64,000 nucleotides of DNA from positions 81,486,583 through 81,550,582 of the forward strand of contig JAPQWN010000002.1 in NCBI GenBank assembly GCA_028538565.1. Reading direction: 5' to 3'. The position numbers and the translations under genes are program-made. A model generated the notes under the pieces. That model was not told the origin of the DNA. It searched no databases and saw only the letters and a program-made list of their open reading frames with translations. Numbering within the stretch: position 1 is the first letter of the stretch; the number at the start of each line of letters is the position of its first letter. Source of the stretch: Umbellularia californica (taxonomy: Eukaryota; Streptophyta; Magnoliopsida; Laurales; Lauraceae). Shown here one piece after another: positions 33,069 to 44,696 of the stretch.

Positions 33069-36000
33069 TTAAGAGTCAATGGTCAGAGAAGTTTTTTGGA
33101 CTCCCTCTCCAGAAAGTTGGACCGTCTCTTCAAAGACATCTAGAAGGTACCACGGTGGATTAGAGGACCGGGTTGCCCTTTGAATGACGCAATAGGAATC
33201 CCCTTCCACAATTAACCGCTGGGGTTGTAAGCTCGAAGCTTGTTGAAGACCGATGTTAAGAGCCAGCAACTCAGCTTTGTTAATTGAACAGAAACCTGCT
33301 AGACCTGAATAGGAAAGAAGGATGGTTCCTTCCTCATTACAAATAACACCCCCCCAGACCTGCCGAGTCGGGATTCCCAGTAGCACTACCATTAAAATTA
33401 ACTTTAAGAGCACCAGGAGGTGGAGGACACCATCTAAGGGAAACCCTCTAGCGGTGAGGTTTGGAAAAGGCTACTTCCTTCCAGTTATGAATAATGGAGT
33501 TCATTGAGATACCTTTGAATGGATGAAGGGGAGCGGCCCATTGGGCCGCTAAATACTTTGTCAATCAATTTACCATCTTCAATAGATTTCCCTTCAAAGC
33601 ACCTCGAGTTTCTCTCTCTCCAAACAATCCATATATTTGCCAAGAAATAGAGATTCCACATAATCCTTCCCCTCCCAGGTCCCACACCAAACCTCCAAAA
33701 CTCAAAAAGAGAAGAAAAGGACGGGATGAAACCAACTAAAAATAGCCTTCCATTGTTACTGAGAAGTGGAGCAGTTCAACAAAAGGTGATGAATGGATTC
33801 CTCCTCCGTCAAGCACATCGGACAAGCATTAACAATGATGACAGGACGGTGCCGTAAGTTGCCCATAGTCAGGATCTCTCCTAGAATAGCTGTCCACCCA
33901 AAAGTGATCACCCTCGGGGGGTGCTTTCATACTCCAAAGGCTATGCCAATGATGATGATTAACCACCGCATCTCGTCATTGAAAGAAAAAAGAAAGCCAC
34001 CGAGAACGTTCCATCACCAGAAGCCATCCAAATCCTTCTATCTTGCCCATCTCTTGGAACAAAAACATTGCCAATAACAGTAAACAAGGATCGAAATTGA
34101 TCTTCCTCTATTTCGTTTAAGTTTCTTCTAAAGATGGGTCCCCAAATAATAGTATCTCATCTTCTTTCCATGTATTCCATGACTTTCACCTCTTGGTTGC
34201 TAGCACAACTGAACAAATCAGGAAATAGAGAAGCTAAAGGGACTTCCCCCACCCATAGGTTCTTCCAAAAATATATTTTATTTCCTTTCCCAACACGAAA
34301 TCTCACCTGGTGAAAGAACTCCTCTCTAGCTCCGAGTATTCCTTTCCATAGGGCAGAGAAACGGGGAAGAGGGTCTCGAACTAACAAACCATCCCTAGAA
34401 ATATCATATTTTGAGGAAATGACTTGCTTCCATAAATCATGAGAGTCATCCCCAATCCTCCACAACCATTTGCCCAAGAGAGCAAGGTTCATTTCCTTTA
34501 GAGGCCTAATACCCAACCCACCTTCTTTTTTGGGCTTGCAAACTTGAGACCACTTAATCAAGTGGAATTTATTCTTATCATTGCCATGCCACAAAAAATC
34601 CCGCTGCAACTTCTCAAAATGCTTAATCACTTCCATTGGACACCAAAACATGGGCATGAAGTAAATTGGTAGGTTAGCCAGAGCAGCTTTAATTAAAGTA
34701 ATTATGCCATCAAGATACAAGTAATTAGCGTTCCATAAAGATGGCCTTTTCTCCATTCTTTCAATCACTAGGGGCCATAAGGCTTTTGAGGTCACTCCAA
34801 CGCATAGAGGAAGGCCCAATAGGAGGAAGGAAGAGATCTAGCTTTGCTACCAAAAATGTCAGCTAGCGATGCCGGATAAGTATCTTCCACCCTAACACCA
34901 ATCATTTCACTTTAAATAAAAATTAACTCTGAGACTTGACACTGCTTCGAAGCATAAACGGATGGCCTTGACATTGCGAAGTTGGAACTCATTAGCATCA
35001 CAAATAAAAGAGTACCATAGGCGAACTGGAGGTGGGAAATAACCTGATCATCATTTGACGGGCAGAAACCTTTGATAAGAATAGCATTATTTGTTTCTTG
35101 CAACATTCGGCTAAGGGCTTCACCAATGATGGAAAATAAGAAGGGTTAAAGTGGGTCCCCTTGACGAAGACCTCTAGTAGCGGAGAAGAAACCAAATGGA
35201 GATTCATTGGTGCAAATAGAGAAAGTAGCTGAACTCAAGCATTCTGAAATTCACCCCCACCATTTAGTGCCGAAGCCCATTCTTCTCAATAAGTATTGCA
35301 GGAACTCTCAGTCCACCCTATCATAAGCCTTCTCCAAGTCCAATTTACAGATTAGACCTGGTTTCCTCTCTTTAAATCTTGAGTGAATGCATTTGTTAGC
35401 GATGAGAACACCGTCTAGAATTTGACGACTGTGGACAAAAGCCCCTTGGGCATTAAAAATCAAGGCAGACAATACCTTTTGAAGCCTGTTAGCTAACACC
35501 TTAGCCAAAATTTTGTAGATGGAGCCAATGAGGCTAATGGGACGTAAGTCTTTAATGCTTTCCGCACTAGTTTTCTTAGCAATTAAGGTTATAAAGGAGG
35601 CACCAATTTTTGCTTTGAAAGTTTGCCTCTATCATGAAACTCCTTCATGAAATTCATTACATCCACTTTAAGAACCTCCCAAAAAATCTAGAAGAAAGCT
35701 AATGGGAAGCCATCTAGGCCTGGCGCTTTATCTCTCCCAAGATTAAAAACTGCCTCTTTGACCTCCTCCCCTTCAAAATCCTTTTCTAGCCCATCCGCAT
35801 CAGCTGCACATATCGTCGGAAACTCCAAGTTGTCGAAGGTAGGTCGACAATCCCAATCTTCTTTTGAAAAGAGGTTAGTGTAAAAATCAATTACATGATC
35901 CATAATTTCATCCTTGGTTTCTAACCTTCTATCCCCATCCAACAGGATAGAAATCTTATTCGCACGGTTTTTGTAGGAGGCAAAACTGTGGAAGAATTTA

Positions 36001-37101
36001 GTTTTTTTGTCTCCCTCCTTAAGCCAAGATAGCCTAGATCTCTGCCTCCATTTGATTTCCTCCTCCTTAGCTTTGCAAATAAATTTCTCTTTAAGAATTT
36101 GACAAAGAGATATCTCTTCATCTGAGAGAGGTGTAGCTTCCTCCTTGGAACCAATCTCCTTGATAGAACTTAGTAAATCTGCCATAGAGGCCTCCACGCT
36201 TCCGAAGTTAGTTTTTGCCCAATCTTTGATTTTAGCTTTAAGGTGCTTCAATTTACAAGCTAACCAGCCCATCCCTGAATCTGAAAGTCAGACCACCATA
36301 ATTAAATCAAATCTGCGAATCCCTTTTCTTCCGGCCACATTAACTCAAAGTGAAAGGGTTTTGGACCCTAAGACTCCACTTTCGAGTCCAGAACAATTGG
36401 GTAGTGGTCTGAAGTAGGCTTCGGCAAAGCTACTTGACAAGAATGAGGGTAAGAGTTAGCCCAATCCCCCGAGATCTGGAATCTGTCCAATCGAGACATA
36501 ACAGGATGTGTCTGGTGATTTGACCACGTGAAGGAAGCCCCATTCAGCTGTAAATCCATGAGACCCAGGGTGTTTATCCAATCTGAAAAGGCCTGCATAT
36601 CAGTGGTCAATCTACATCCACCAAGCTTCTCATTTGGATATCTGATGATATTGAAGTCCCCCCCCAATACACCATGGCCCTGACCAGTTAGCTCTTACCG
36701 TCTCTAACTCCCTCCAAAAGTCATTTCATCTCTGGCTAGAGTTAGGCCCATAAACAGCAGATATGATACAATCTTTGTGGTTCACCAGATCTTCAAAAAC
36801 GACAGAGATTGATAAATCACCCACCCATCGCTCCTTGGAGCATACTCTACAGGTATCCCAATGACCAAAAATACCCCTAGAGCTCCCAACAGCCTTCAGA
36901 GAAGCCCACTTAATGAATTTGTTCCCCAACCCCAACCAACCCACCCCCCACCTCTACCACCCTATCCTCCCCTGAATTAAATTTAGATTCCTGAATGAGA
37001 GCTACATCAATTTTCTGCAACCGAATTACCTGCCTGACGATAGATCTCCACTCGGAGCTGCTGAGATCCCTTACATTCCACGATAGGATCTTCATCGACA
37101 A
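33069..37101 (-). pseudogene. LINE ORF2: endonuclease, RT, RNase H
   Basis: ATG 37101 (minus) begins MSMKILSWNVRDLSSSEWRS, the usual L1 endonuclease opening (MKILSWNVRGL). GGDFNIIRYPNEK and SRLDRFQISGDW with SDHYPIVL (36667-36368) are catalytic endonuclease motifs. 36272-35688 carries FFHSFASYKNRANKISIL and DKAPGLDGFPLAFF. 35508-35308 has NRLQKVLSALIFNAQGAFV and LDLEKAYDRVD. At about 35030 the motif expected as FADDTLLF reads FAYGTLLF, so both catalytic aspartates are lost. 34819-34157 is the RT thumb region. 33413-33069 is RNase H (GGVICNEEGTILLSYSGLAG, NKAELLALNIGL, VEGDS). At least five frame breaks separate these pieces. Confidence 0.9.
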
Positions 37102-38797
37102 ACTTTTCCTTTCCGCTTGGATCTCTGACTAGCTTCCTTGTATCTCTGACTAGTTTGAACTTTGCACTCACCACCCTCTGCCTTTACATCGCAGTTGACT
37201 GAGGTCTTCAAGCTCTGAAGTTCTCTGGTAGCTTTTTTCTTGGACCTATCCACCACCCTTGCAGCATTGTTAGCATCTACGCTCCCCTGAGTGAATCTGA
37301 TCAAATTTTCGCAGCCATTCCTGTCATCCCTAATAGACAGACCCACTACCTTCCCGCAAGTAATGATCTGAGAGCCGAGCCAATCACTGTAACCAGACCC
37401 ACCAGATGTCTGGTCTTCTTCCTCTAAGTAAGCCTTTTGGGTTCTGCCAGTGTCTTCTACCATTGTTCCTTGGTTTGGCAGATTAACTTGACTTGGCGTG
37501 TGGGCGGTGGCCCTTTCTAGGCTGGACATAGCAGGCGCCACTTCTATCCCGTCAAACTTGCACGGTGAAAGTCTTCTATTGGAAGAACCCATTTTCGTAA
37601 CAACAGACACCCATCCCTGATTAGAGATCTCCACAGGTGGGAAGTCACCCTTAGGAGAGGCTGTGACATCCTCAAGAGACTGAGAGAGATCGACTTGAAG
37701 AGGGATAGGGAGAGAAGCCACTGGAGAGACGTCCTGTACATCTGATGTTGCCAGAACCCAAACTGCTTTGTCTTGACTGAGATAATTCGTCATCAGGGAC
37801 ATAACAGTCGCTGTCGCAATGTCGCTGTTGCCTAGTTTGCATTGGAAAGGGATGCAAATGATTTCCTTTCCTTCTCCAGTTGATATTTGCCTCGTGTCAT
37901 GAAGATCTCTCCGGTCCGCATCTGATTCGAGAGGACAAAAGTGATGTGAGGGGGAGGGGGGGCCGTTGTATCAGATGCCCTTTCCGCAGCAGAGACGCCT
38001 GGTGATGCCCTAGGTGTTGGATGAGTGTTCTTCTTGGCTTTTAAAGGAGGCAGAATGCTTTTAACTAAAGTGTTGGGCCCTAGGAGGTGGCCCACGTAAC
38101 CTTTTAAAAGCTTCTGCAAGTCGAAACTGTCTTCCAGCCCATGGTCCAGGAAGGGACCTGTTCGAGACGTTAGCTCAGTATCCACTAAAGACTCACGGCC
38201 CAAAGGGTAGAGATCGAGGTCCAAGGCATCGTAACTGAAATTTTGAGTGCAGGGGGGGCAGATTTGAGTTTGAATTTGAAAATCCAGAGGTGACGTCATC
38301 ATCTTCCTCCTTTGAGTCACAGACCTTCGAGCTCCTGCAACTGTTTTCTCCAACAGGAGAGGCTCCATACATCCTCTTGGGTACATTGAGCCAGCAGATT
38401 GCTAATTTCTTACACCCTCTTTTTTAGTCTCCATTTCCACATCAATGGGCACGCACGGATCTTCTAACCGAAGATAGAGTCTCTGAGGGAGTTTGAGATT
38501 TGGATCTCTAGCTACCTTCACCCTTCCGAAGAGCAGATTATCTTTCTTGCTTGTAACATGATCTACCTCTATCAAGGATCCCAAACATTCTCCAAGGAGA
38601 GAAAAAGCTTCTTCCCTCCAGACATGCAACGGGACTCCATAGATTCTGATCCATGTATGACTGGGGGGGGGGGGGGGGGGGCTTCCCATCACTTCCATCC
38701 ATCTATCAATTGCCTTGAAAGGGGTATGCTCAGACACAACAACTAAGTGAAGGATGTCGGCAACTTCTGCTTCAGATTTGAGCTCCAACCGCACCAT
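37092..38797 (-). pseudogene. LINE ORF1 (DUF4283-type RNA-binding protein)
   Basis: The 38797-38402 frame reads HTWIRIYGVPLHVWREEAFS, LGECLGSLIEVDHVTSKKDN and LFGRVKVARD, matching the DUF4283/zinc-knuckle-associated region of plant L1 ORF1. 38386-37832 and 37802-37092 continue with low-complexity, serine- and threonine-rich sequence (no knuckle seen). A C19 homopolymer in the coding strand (38664-38682) makes the PPPPPP stretch before HTWIRIYG and could hide a frame error. The start upstream of 38797 is in another frame. The ORF1 end overlaps the ORF2 start by about 10 bp. Confidence 0.75.
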
Positions 38798-39160
38798 CGA
38801 TGGACCACAGAACCTGATATCAGCCGGTGTGTTACCACTATGAATGCAGCCACCGTTCGATCTGGGTTAAGCACACAACCCAATCTTTTAGGAAACCAAC
38901 CAGTCTCTTCCTTCAGTTACATCTTAGTCCTAAGAAGTAACAAGAAAAGATGAACGGGCACAGGAGAAAGATGAAGGCCTCAAGCCTATTCTTGACAAAG
39001 TTCAAGGAGGTAAAGGGGTATTCCATGTTACTTTTGCAAAGAAAGAGTAGGAAAAAGCTATCAAATAGAACAAATAGATGAGGCCCGCAATATTTATCTG
39101 TCATTCTCAAACCTTAGATCTCTAAATTTTGCTAGCCTTTCTTTTCGTTATCAATTAAAG

Positions 39161-40510
39161 GCCTGTTTGGCATCGTTCTTGTGTTGTTCCCAATTTTGTG
39201 CTCGGATCAGGTTGTGCTGAGATCATGTTGTGTCTAGACTATACTCTGCAGAACTTGTTTGGCATCATTATATTAAATTACTCTACTGAGAATATGTTGT
39301 ATGAAACTTGTTTGGTAACATTATAAAAGTTTTGATCTAAGGAGCAGATGTATGATTTACAATTTTACAATTTGAGACCCACCTTTTATTATTTGTGCCG
39401 CTTTATTATTATCATACATGGGATCGACCTATAGTAATTACAATGTGGTACTCACCTTTAAAAATTAAAAATGGATTCCATTTTCATAGGATTTACACCG
39501 TGGGCCCACTTTTATAGGAATTATAATGTAGGCCGCCTTTTGTGAATGTAAATATGTGCCCCACCTTTAGAAATTACAACATGGTACCACATTTAGAAAT
39601 TAGAATATAGGGCCCACATTCATAGGATTTATAATGTGACTCCACCTTTTGTGGTCGTGACCATGTGACTTACATTTATGAATGAAAAAACTGGAGCCAC
39701 ATTTTTTGTGATTGTGGACACATGACCCACATGTAGAAATTACAATGTGGTGCCCACCTTTAGAAATTTGAACATGGAAGGATTTGCAATGTGGTTCTTA
39801 TAGGAATTATAATGTGGGGGCCATCTTTTTTATAATTGTGAATACGGGACCCACCTTTAAAAAATTACAATGTGATACCCACTTTTAGAAATCTGAACAT
39901 GGGGCTTCATTCATAGGATTCACAATGTGGGCCCACATTCATAGGATTTACAATGTGGTTCCACACTTTGTGATTGCGACAATATGACCCACCTTAAAGA
40001 ATTATAAAATGGGGCCACCTTTTCTTTGATTGTAGACATGGGGCCAACCTTTAGAAATTATAACGTGATGCCCACCTTTATAAATTAGAAGATAGGGCCC
40101 ACATTCATAGGATTTTTAATTCGGTCCAGCCACGCCATTATAGAATTATAATATGGGCCCATCTTTTGTGATTGCAACCACGTGACCCACTTTTAAGAAT
40201 TATGAAGTGGGACTACCTTCTTTGAGATTGTGAACTTGGGGCCTACCTTTAAGATAAGCAATAGGATTTAGAGTATTTAAATGACATTCTTTAAAAAGTA
40301 AGAGATAAGTAAGAAACAATTGTGCCAACAAGTTGTTTCTTATAAAAAAAAAAGTTTTTTCGTTCCCACTTTTTAATGCCAGCGGGATAAGATTTTGAGT
40401 TTCCTTCCCGTGAGATTAAAATCCGGAACAACAATTTACACATTCCAAACATGTTTTCCACAACCTTATCTCATGGGAACATCCCACTAGAATGATGCCA
40501 AACACGCCCT
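39161..40510. mobile_element. 1.35-kb TIR element with internal array, PIF/Harbinger-like ends
   Basis: The left end is GGCCTGTTTGGCATCGTTCT; the right end, reverse-complemented, is GGGCGTGTTTGGCATCATTCT. Similarity continues to a shared GTTCCCA about 30 bp inward. TAA or TAAA flanks both ends, consistent with the 3-bp TTA/TAA duplications of PIF/Harbinger. Inside (about 39360-40250), phrases such as GGGCCCACCTTTAGAAATTA, TTCATAGGATTTACAATGTG and TTTTGTGATTGTG alternate many times. No transposase is present. Confidence 0.7.
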
Positions 40511-40909
40511 AAATCTCTGCCTGTAAAAGAAATTTGAATAACAGAAACTTGGGGAGTTTTAACTGTCCAAGAAACTTAAGCTTTGCTGGGAATCACCATT
40601 TGTTGTACATGTGCTGGTTAGAGGGTCTCATGTGGATTCCTCTATATAAGGCTCCACTCACATTTTAAATAAATGCATTGGTTGTACTTTTCAAATATGA
40701 TGCAGTTGGTTTTGTTTGTAACTATTGTATGCCATTTATGTTTTCACTTTTTCAGTATTTCATTTCCTCCTTGAAGCTTCATTATCCTTCTATGGTTACG
40801 CCCTTGGACCTTTCTTCATTCTTTGATTGACAACAATTGTTACCTTCATTGTCATTCACTTAATAGCGAAGTAGTACTTCTTGTTTTTAATACTTTCTTG
40901 TTTAATTAG

Positions 40910-41020
40910 GCACAAGCAAGGAAAGCTGCCTTGAGAAAGATCCCAGAACAGGCTATATTAGCTGAGGTTCGCCGAATGGTTGAGGAGATGCAGACACTAA
41001 ACAAAAAACTGGAAGGAACA
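40910..41020 (+). CDS. coiled-coil protein gene, middle exon
   Basis: The 37-codon exon encodes AQARKAALRKIPEQAILAEV then RRMVEEMQTLNKKLEGT. It follows TTAATTAG and ends at ACA/GTAAGT. Phase 0 at both ends agrees with the exons at 22908-23052 and 44463-44696. The helical, heptad-like pattern of charged and aliphatic residues predicts a coiled coil. Confidence 0.85.
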
Positions 41021-44000
41021 GTAAGTTTTATCGACAAATGATTTTTTTTTTTTTTTTTTTGAATGGTCTGGGGGTTTATTTTTTGGGGTGGAAATATACT
41101 CTACAATTTTTATCGTAAGATCCTACAAAAAAAAAAAAAAAAAAAAAAAACCACCAACTGGAACAACCAACTGGAACAACAATCAATAATGGCTCCCCCT
41201 GATCTAATAAGAAAAATGAAGCAGCCATTCTTTTTTCTAGGGTGAAGAATTAAAGGAACAAGTTAAGTCATCATAAAGAACCACTTCTGCTCATATTGAG
41301 AAATTAATAAAGAGCCTTCTGCCTTAAGGGCTCTTGAAAATGACCTAGAATGAGAAATCTATAAATAGGTAAAGGGAGGTAAAGAAGTAAAAGAAAAGGT
41401 AAACCAAGGGCTTCTGCAGTGCAATCAATTATAATTGCCCCTTAGACCTCTAAGAAGAAAAGAACCTCATATCGTTATCATCATTACTCGTTATTCACAA
41501 TGCCTTTCCAGTATTCCTGAGCCCAACTTTATGAATACTACCAACACTGTCTGGTTCAACACCACTTGACTCGTCATAACCTGGATTGTAGCTGATGTGA
41601 TTGTTGAAGTTCTCATCACCAGCCTGATTGGCCCACTGAGTGGGGAGTCAGATTGAGAAGGGGCAAGCTGATGAGTGGCAGTAATCCTATCTGATCATTG
41701 ATACAGGTTCCCTATTGTATGCAAAATATCATTTCCACTGCAACCGTCTGATCATGTGAAGCCAGTAGTAGGATAAAGGTCAACACTAGCGATGATAATG
41801 GGTTGAGTTGGGCCAATAGTGTACCATGACCCTGGTCTGACTTATGAAAAATAGACCTGGACAATTGGGACTCAAGAATACTTATATATGCACTAAGGAC
41901 CCATATTCATATCTAGTAGGGTGTTCAGGTATTTGTGTCGTTGGATATGAACCCTATGGACTGGGCGGGGCTCAAATACAATTCACAACTTACAGTGGAC
42001 ATGAACCCAGACCCATATTAAAAATGGGTCTAAATCTTGGAACCATTCCCTTTTTTTTTTTTGGGTTTGTGTCCTTCAGGTATTCGGGGACCCACTTTTA
42101 TTGCTTCCATCAAGAATTTGCTTTATCATCACTCCAATCATGTCCTGCTTACCAGTGAAAGAAGTCCCCATAATCCTATCAATCTCAAAATCTTGTTATC
42201 AGATTTGCCAGTTATAGAGTTTCCTGCGTGTAAAATTTCCTGCAATTCTCAAATAACGAAGACATCAATATTAGGACCAGCCAGCTCGGATATAGGATCC
42301 TTTACGCCCGTCACACCCGCCTTTTCGATATCTAAATCCTTACCATGATCCATCATCCCAAGCGCAATAAGTTGATTCTCAGCCAGTTCAGCTTATGGGA
42401 GAGGGAAATCCCCTTGCTTAAAATATGAAGATACACAATGGTTGCAAGCAGAAATAAGGATGTTTCTTCAAATCCTAGTTATCAAGGACCTAAAACCATC
42501 CTCTGATCGGCCTTGTATATGAACATTTCAAGTCTGGACACTAACAAAACCGGATACAAATGATTGGATGGGATGTGCAAATCTCATGATTGTAAAAGCT
42601 GTCCAATGGATACTGGTTTTTCCTGATACTTGCTGGTTTTGGCTGTGACAGATACTGTTTCTTGGTTATATCGCCCAAAATCTAAAGTAGAATAAAACTA
42701 CATTTTTCAACATATATTTTGAATTTTAAGGTTTTTCTAAACTTCCTTTTCTTAATACATATTTTTGAGAGGATTTTACTGGAAAAATCCCAAAATATAG
42801 CCATTTATCCCGAAAGGTCCTTGCAAATCGTGTAGCACTAATGAGGTCCCTCGCCAATTTTTTATATTGTTTATACTTTTTTTTTTAGTGGCGACGCTGT
42901 CGTCGCTCGTCAAAACATCTCCTAATGTCTTCTTCTTCCTCTCCTCCTCCTATTTCTCCATATGGGATTTGCAAAGAGGAAGCATTGGATTGTGCAATTA
43001 ATATGTACATACGCATCATTCTTGAGTTACTTGTGTAACAAATTCCATTTGAGATTTGAGATTTCGCTTTTTGTTTGGGGAATTCTAAATTCTTTCGAGA
43101 CAAAGAATTCTAAGAAATCTTCCAAACAAGAAGGCCCTATAAGGCTAGTTTTTCAAATCTTCTTTTTACATGCTTGCGTTGATTGTTTGACTGATCAATT
43201 ATAGCATGGTGGTACAAGCCGGAGTACATCATCAACGAACTGAACATAAACTCGGTGATAACCACGCGTCACCATGAAGAGATTCTATCCATCTACTCTT
43301 CCACAACGCAGCGGTTGTACACTTTGAGGGGTTATGCTTATTCATGAAAGCCAAACTTCACCTTCCTACCATCGGTTTCATTTCATGTGTAGAATGCTAA
43401 GAGCAGTTGAGGAACTAAACATGCACCGTATCCATCTAGACACGTCCATGAAATGGAATTTGTTACACAAGTAACACAGGAATGATGCGTATGTACATAT
43501 TAATTGCACAATCCAATGTTTCCTCTTTGCAAATCCCATATGGAGAAATAGGAGGAGAGGAAGAAGAAGAACATTAGGAGATGTTCTAACGAGCGACGCT
43601 ATATATTGACGAGCGACGCTAGCGTCGCCCTCGTCAAACACTCGCTCCTATCAAAGTTGAAAAACTAAAGGAAATAAGGTTTGACGGACCTCATTAGTGC
43701 TACACAATTTGCGTGGACCTTTCAGGATAAATGGCTAGATTTCAGGATTTTTCCAGTAAAATCCTCTATTTTTTATTAAAAAAATTCCGTGACAATAAAA
43801 TAACAATAGAACATGCAATGAAGACGGCATGTTAGTTTCATGTAATTCAATACCTATGTATGAGTGATCAAAGATGAAGAACTAAAGTTGAGTATCAAAA
43901 AATGACCATCAAATGACATCCCTTTATTGGAAATTGAATCAAGGGAAGATGGGAAATGAATAGCCAGCCATGTGCCATCACTACTGATTCAATAACTAGA

Positions 44001-44462
44001 GAAGTCAAGTTCCCATTTACATCTCCACCTTATATTATTCCCCCCTCACCTCATATCCTTCATCCCTCACCTCTTTGATAATCCTTCAGTGGAGCTCATT
44101 TCATTGTGAATTCCCACATATTTTATGCAACGGACAGGCCCTAAAGAGAACAAACTTTAAGCTCTCCATTTCAATTCCAATGTAGATGTAATTCTTAGTG
44201 ATTATTATAATATCGAACTGATATAATGATTGGCCCTAGCTGTTAGGTGTGGCATTGTGTTTTCTGGAACCAAAAATAAGAACATATTACTGTTGAGTTT
44301 TTTAAAATTGTCAAAAAGCTTTACATATGCCCAACTCATTGGTTTTAAAATGGAAAAGGAATTTCTGATTTTTCTGGAGCTGTTTGAGTTGCTTTTATCT
44401 TTTGACTGACCAGTAAGCACTCTTATATCTTGAGTTGATTAATGTTGCATGATTGTTTACAG
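41021..44462 (+). other. 3.4-kb intron of the coiled-coil gene
   Basis: From GTAAGT to TTTACAG. It holds T19 (41042-41060) facing A24 (41127-41150), which could fold together, and a Mutator-like element (42769-43766). 41160-42760 and 43780-44460 show no other gene. Confidence 0.8.
42769..43766. mobile_element. Mutator-like foldback element with long inverted arms
   Basis: The two arms (about 42769-43045 and 43440-43766) are inverted copies. The left starts GAGGATTTTACTGGAAAAATC and the right ends with its complement. Shared landmarks are AGCACTAATGAGGTCC, GGGATTTGCAAAGAGGAA and GTACATACGCATCATTC. The 9-bp flanks TATTTTTGA (42760-42768) and TATTTTTTA (43767-43775) match at 8 of 9, as expected of Mutator-type duplications. 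The 390-bp centre is unique and codes for nothing I recognise. Similar short peptides in both arms are only mirror copies. Confidence 0.85.
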
Positions 44463-44696
44463 GAGGCTGCCATTGAGGAATACTTCAAGCCAATTGACAA
44501 GGAGGCGCAAATCATAATGAACATGCAGCTTGAAGGAGAGGAGAAGACCATGAGAGAGATGATGAAAGCCATGCAAGAACAAGCTGTATTGGAGAAAGCT
44601 GCTGCAGAGAAGATGGCCAAAATGAGCTGTGCTGATGCCAATTGCCCCAACCAAAATGCAGTCTCAACTCCTCAAAACGAGGCATCAGTGAAATGA
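44463..44696 (+). CDS. coiled-coil protein gene, last exon
   Basis: It encodes 77 residues and a TGA: EAAIEEYFKPIDKEAQIIMN then MQLEGEEKTMREMMKAMQEQ, an alanine/glutamate-rich helix, and a low-complexity tail (MSCADANCPNQNAVSTPQNE) ending in ASVK. It follows TTTACAG in phase 0. The sequence is intact and highly charged, consistent with a cytosolic coiled-coil protein. No function is known to me. The 3' UTR continues downstream. Confidence 0.85.
   Translation, partial: EAAIEEYFKPIDKEAQIIMNMQLEGEEKTMREMMKAMQEQAVLEKAAAEKMAKMSCADANCPNQNAVSTPQNEASVK

Larger units (their letters stand above)
32884..38935 (-). mobile_element. full-length L1-type LINE, inactivated
   Basis: It is about 6.05 kb, bounded by a 14-bp target duplication and ending in a poly(A) tail (T18 on the plus strand, 32887-32904). 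In minus orientation it has ORF1 (about 38797-37092), ORF2 with endonuclease (37101-36368), linker and RT (36272-34157), a zinc-binding region (to about 33485) and a C-terminal RNase H (33413-33069). Many frames are broken. The RT catalytic FADD motif is changed (see ORF2). Full length plus duplication means it arrived as a complete insertion and decayed in place. Confidence 0.92.
23053..40909 (+). other. 17.9-kb intron filled with nested transposons
   Basis: It runs from GTGAGC at 23053 to TTAATTAG ending at 40909. It contains a LINE relic, a gypsy protease relic, a complete gypsy element, a full-length LINE and a TIR element, all but the LINE relic with genes on the minus strand or none. 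Both junctions are canonical GT/AG and the flanking exons stay in phase, so the host gene appears to tolerate the insertions. Stretches without annotation (23053-24640 and 27080-27636) show only A/T runs (A20 at 23826-23845, T18 near 27461) and no coding signal. Confidence 0.75.

Noticed and set aside
18300..40250. Regular repeats considered as CRISPR-like arrays
   Set aside because: Units and spacers vary in length and sequence, and they lie in TIR elements of plant nuclear DNA with no cas genes.
42962..43641. The same peptide (GFAKRKHWIVQLICTYASFL) on opposite strands, suggesting a duplicated gene
   Set aside because: It is the two arms of the Mutator-like foldback element. No larger domain or conserved gene is present.
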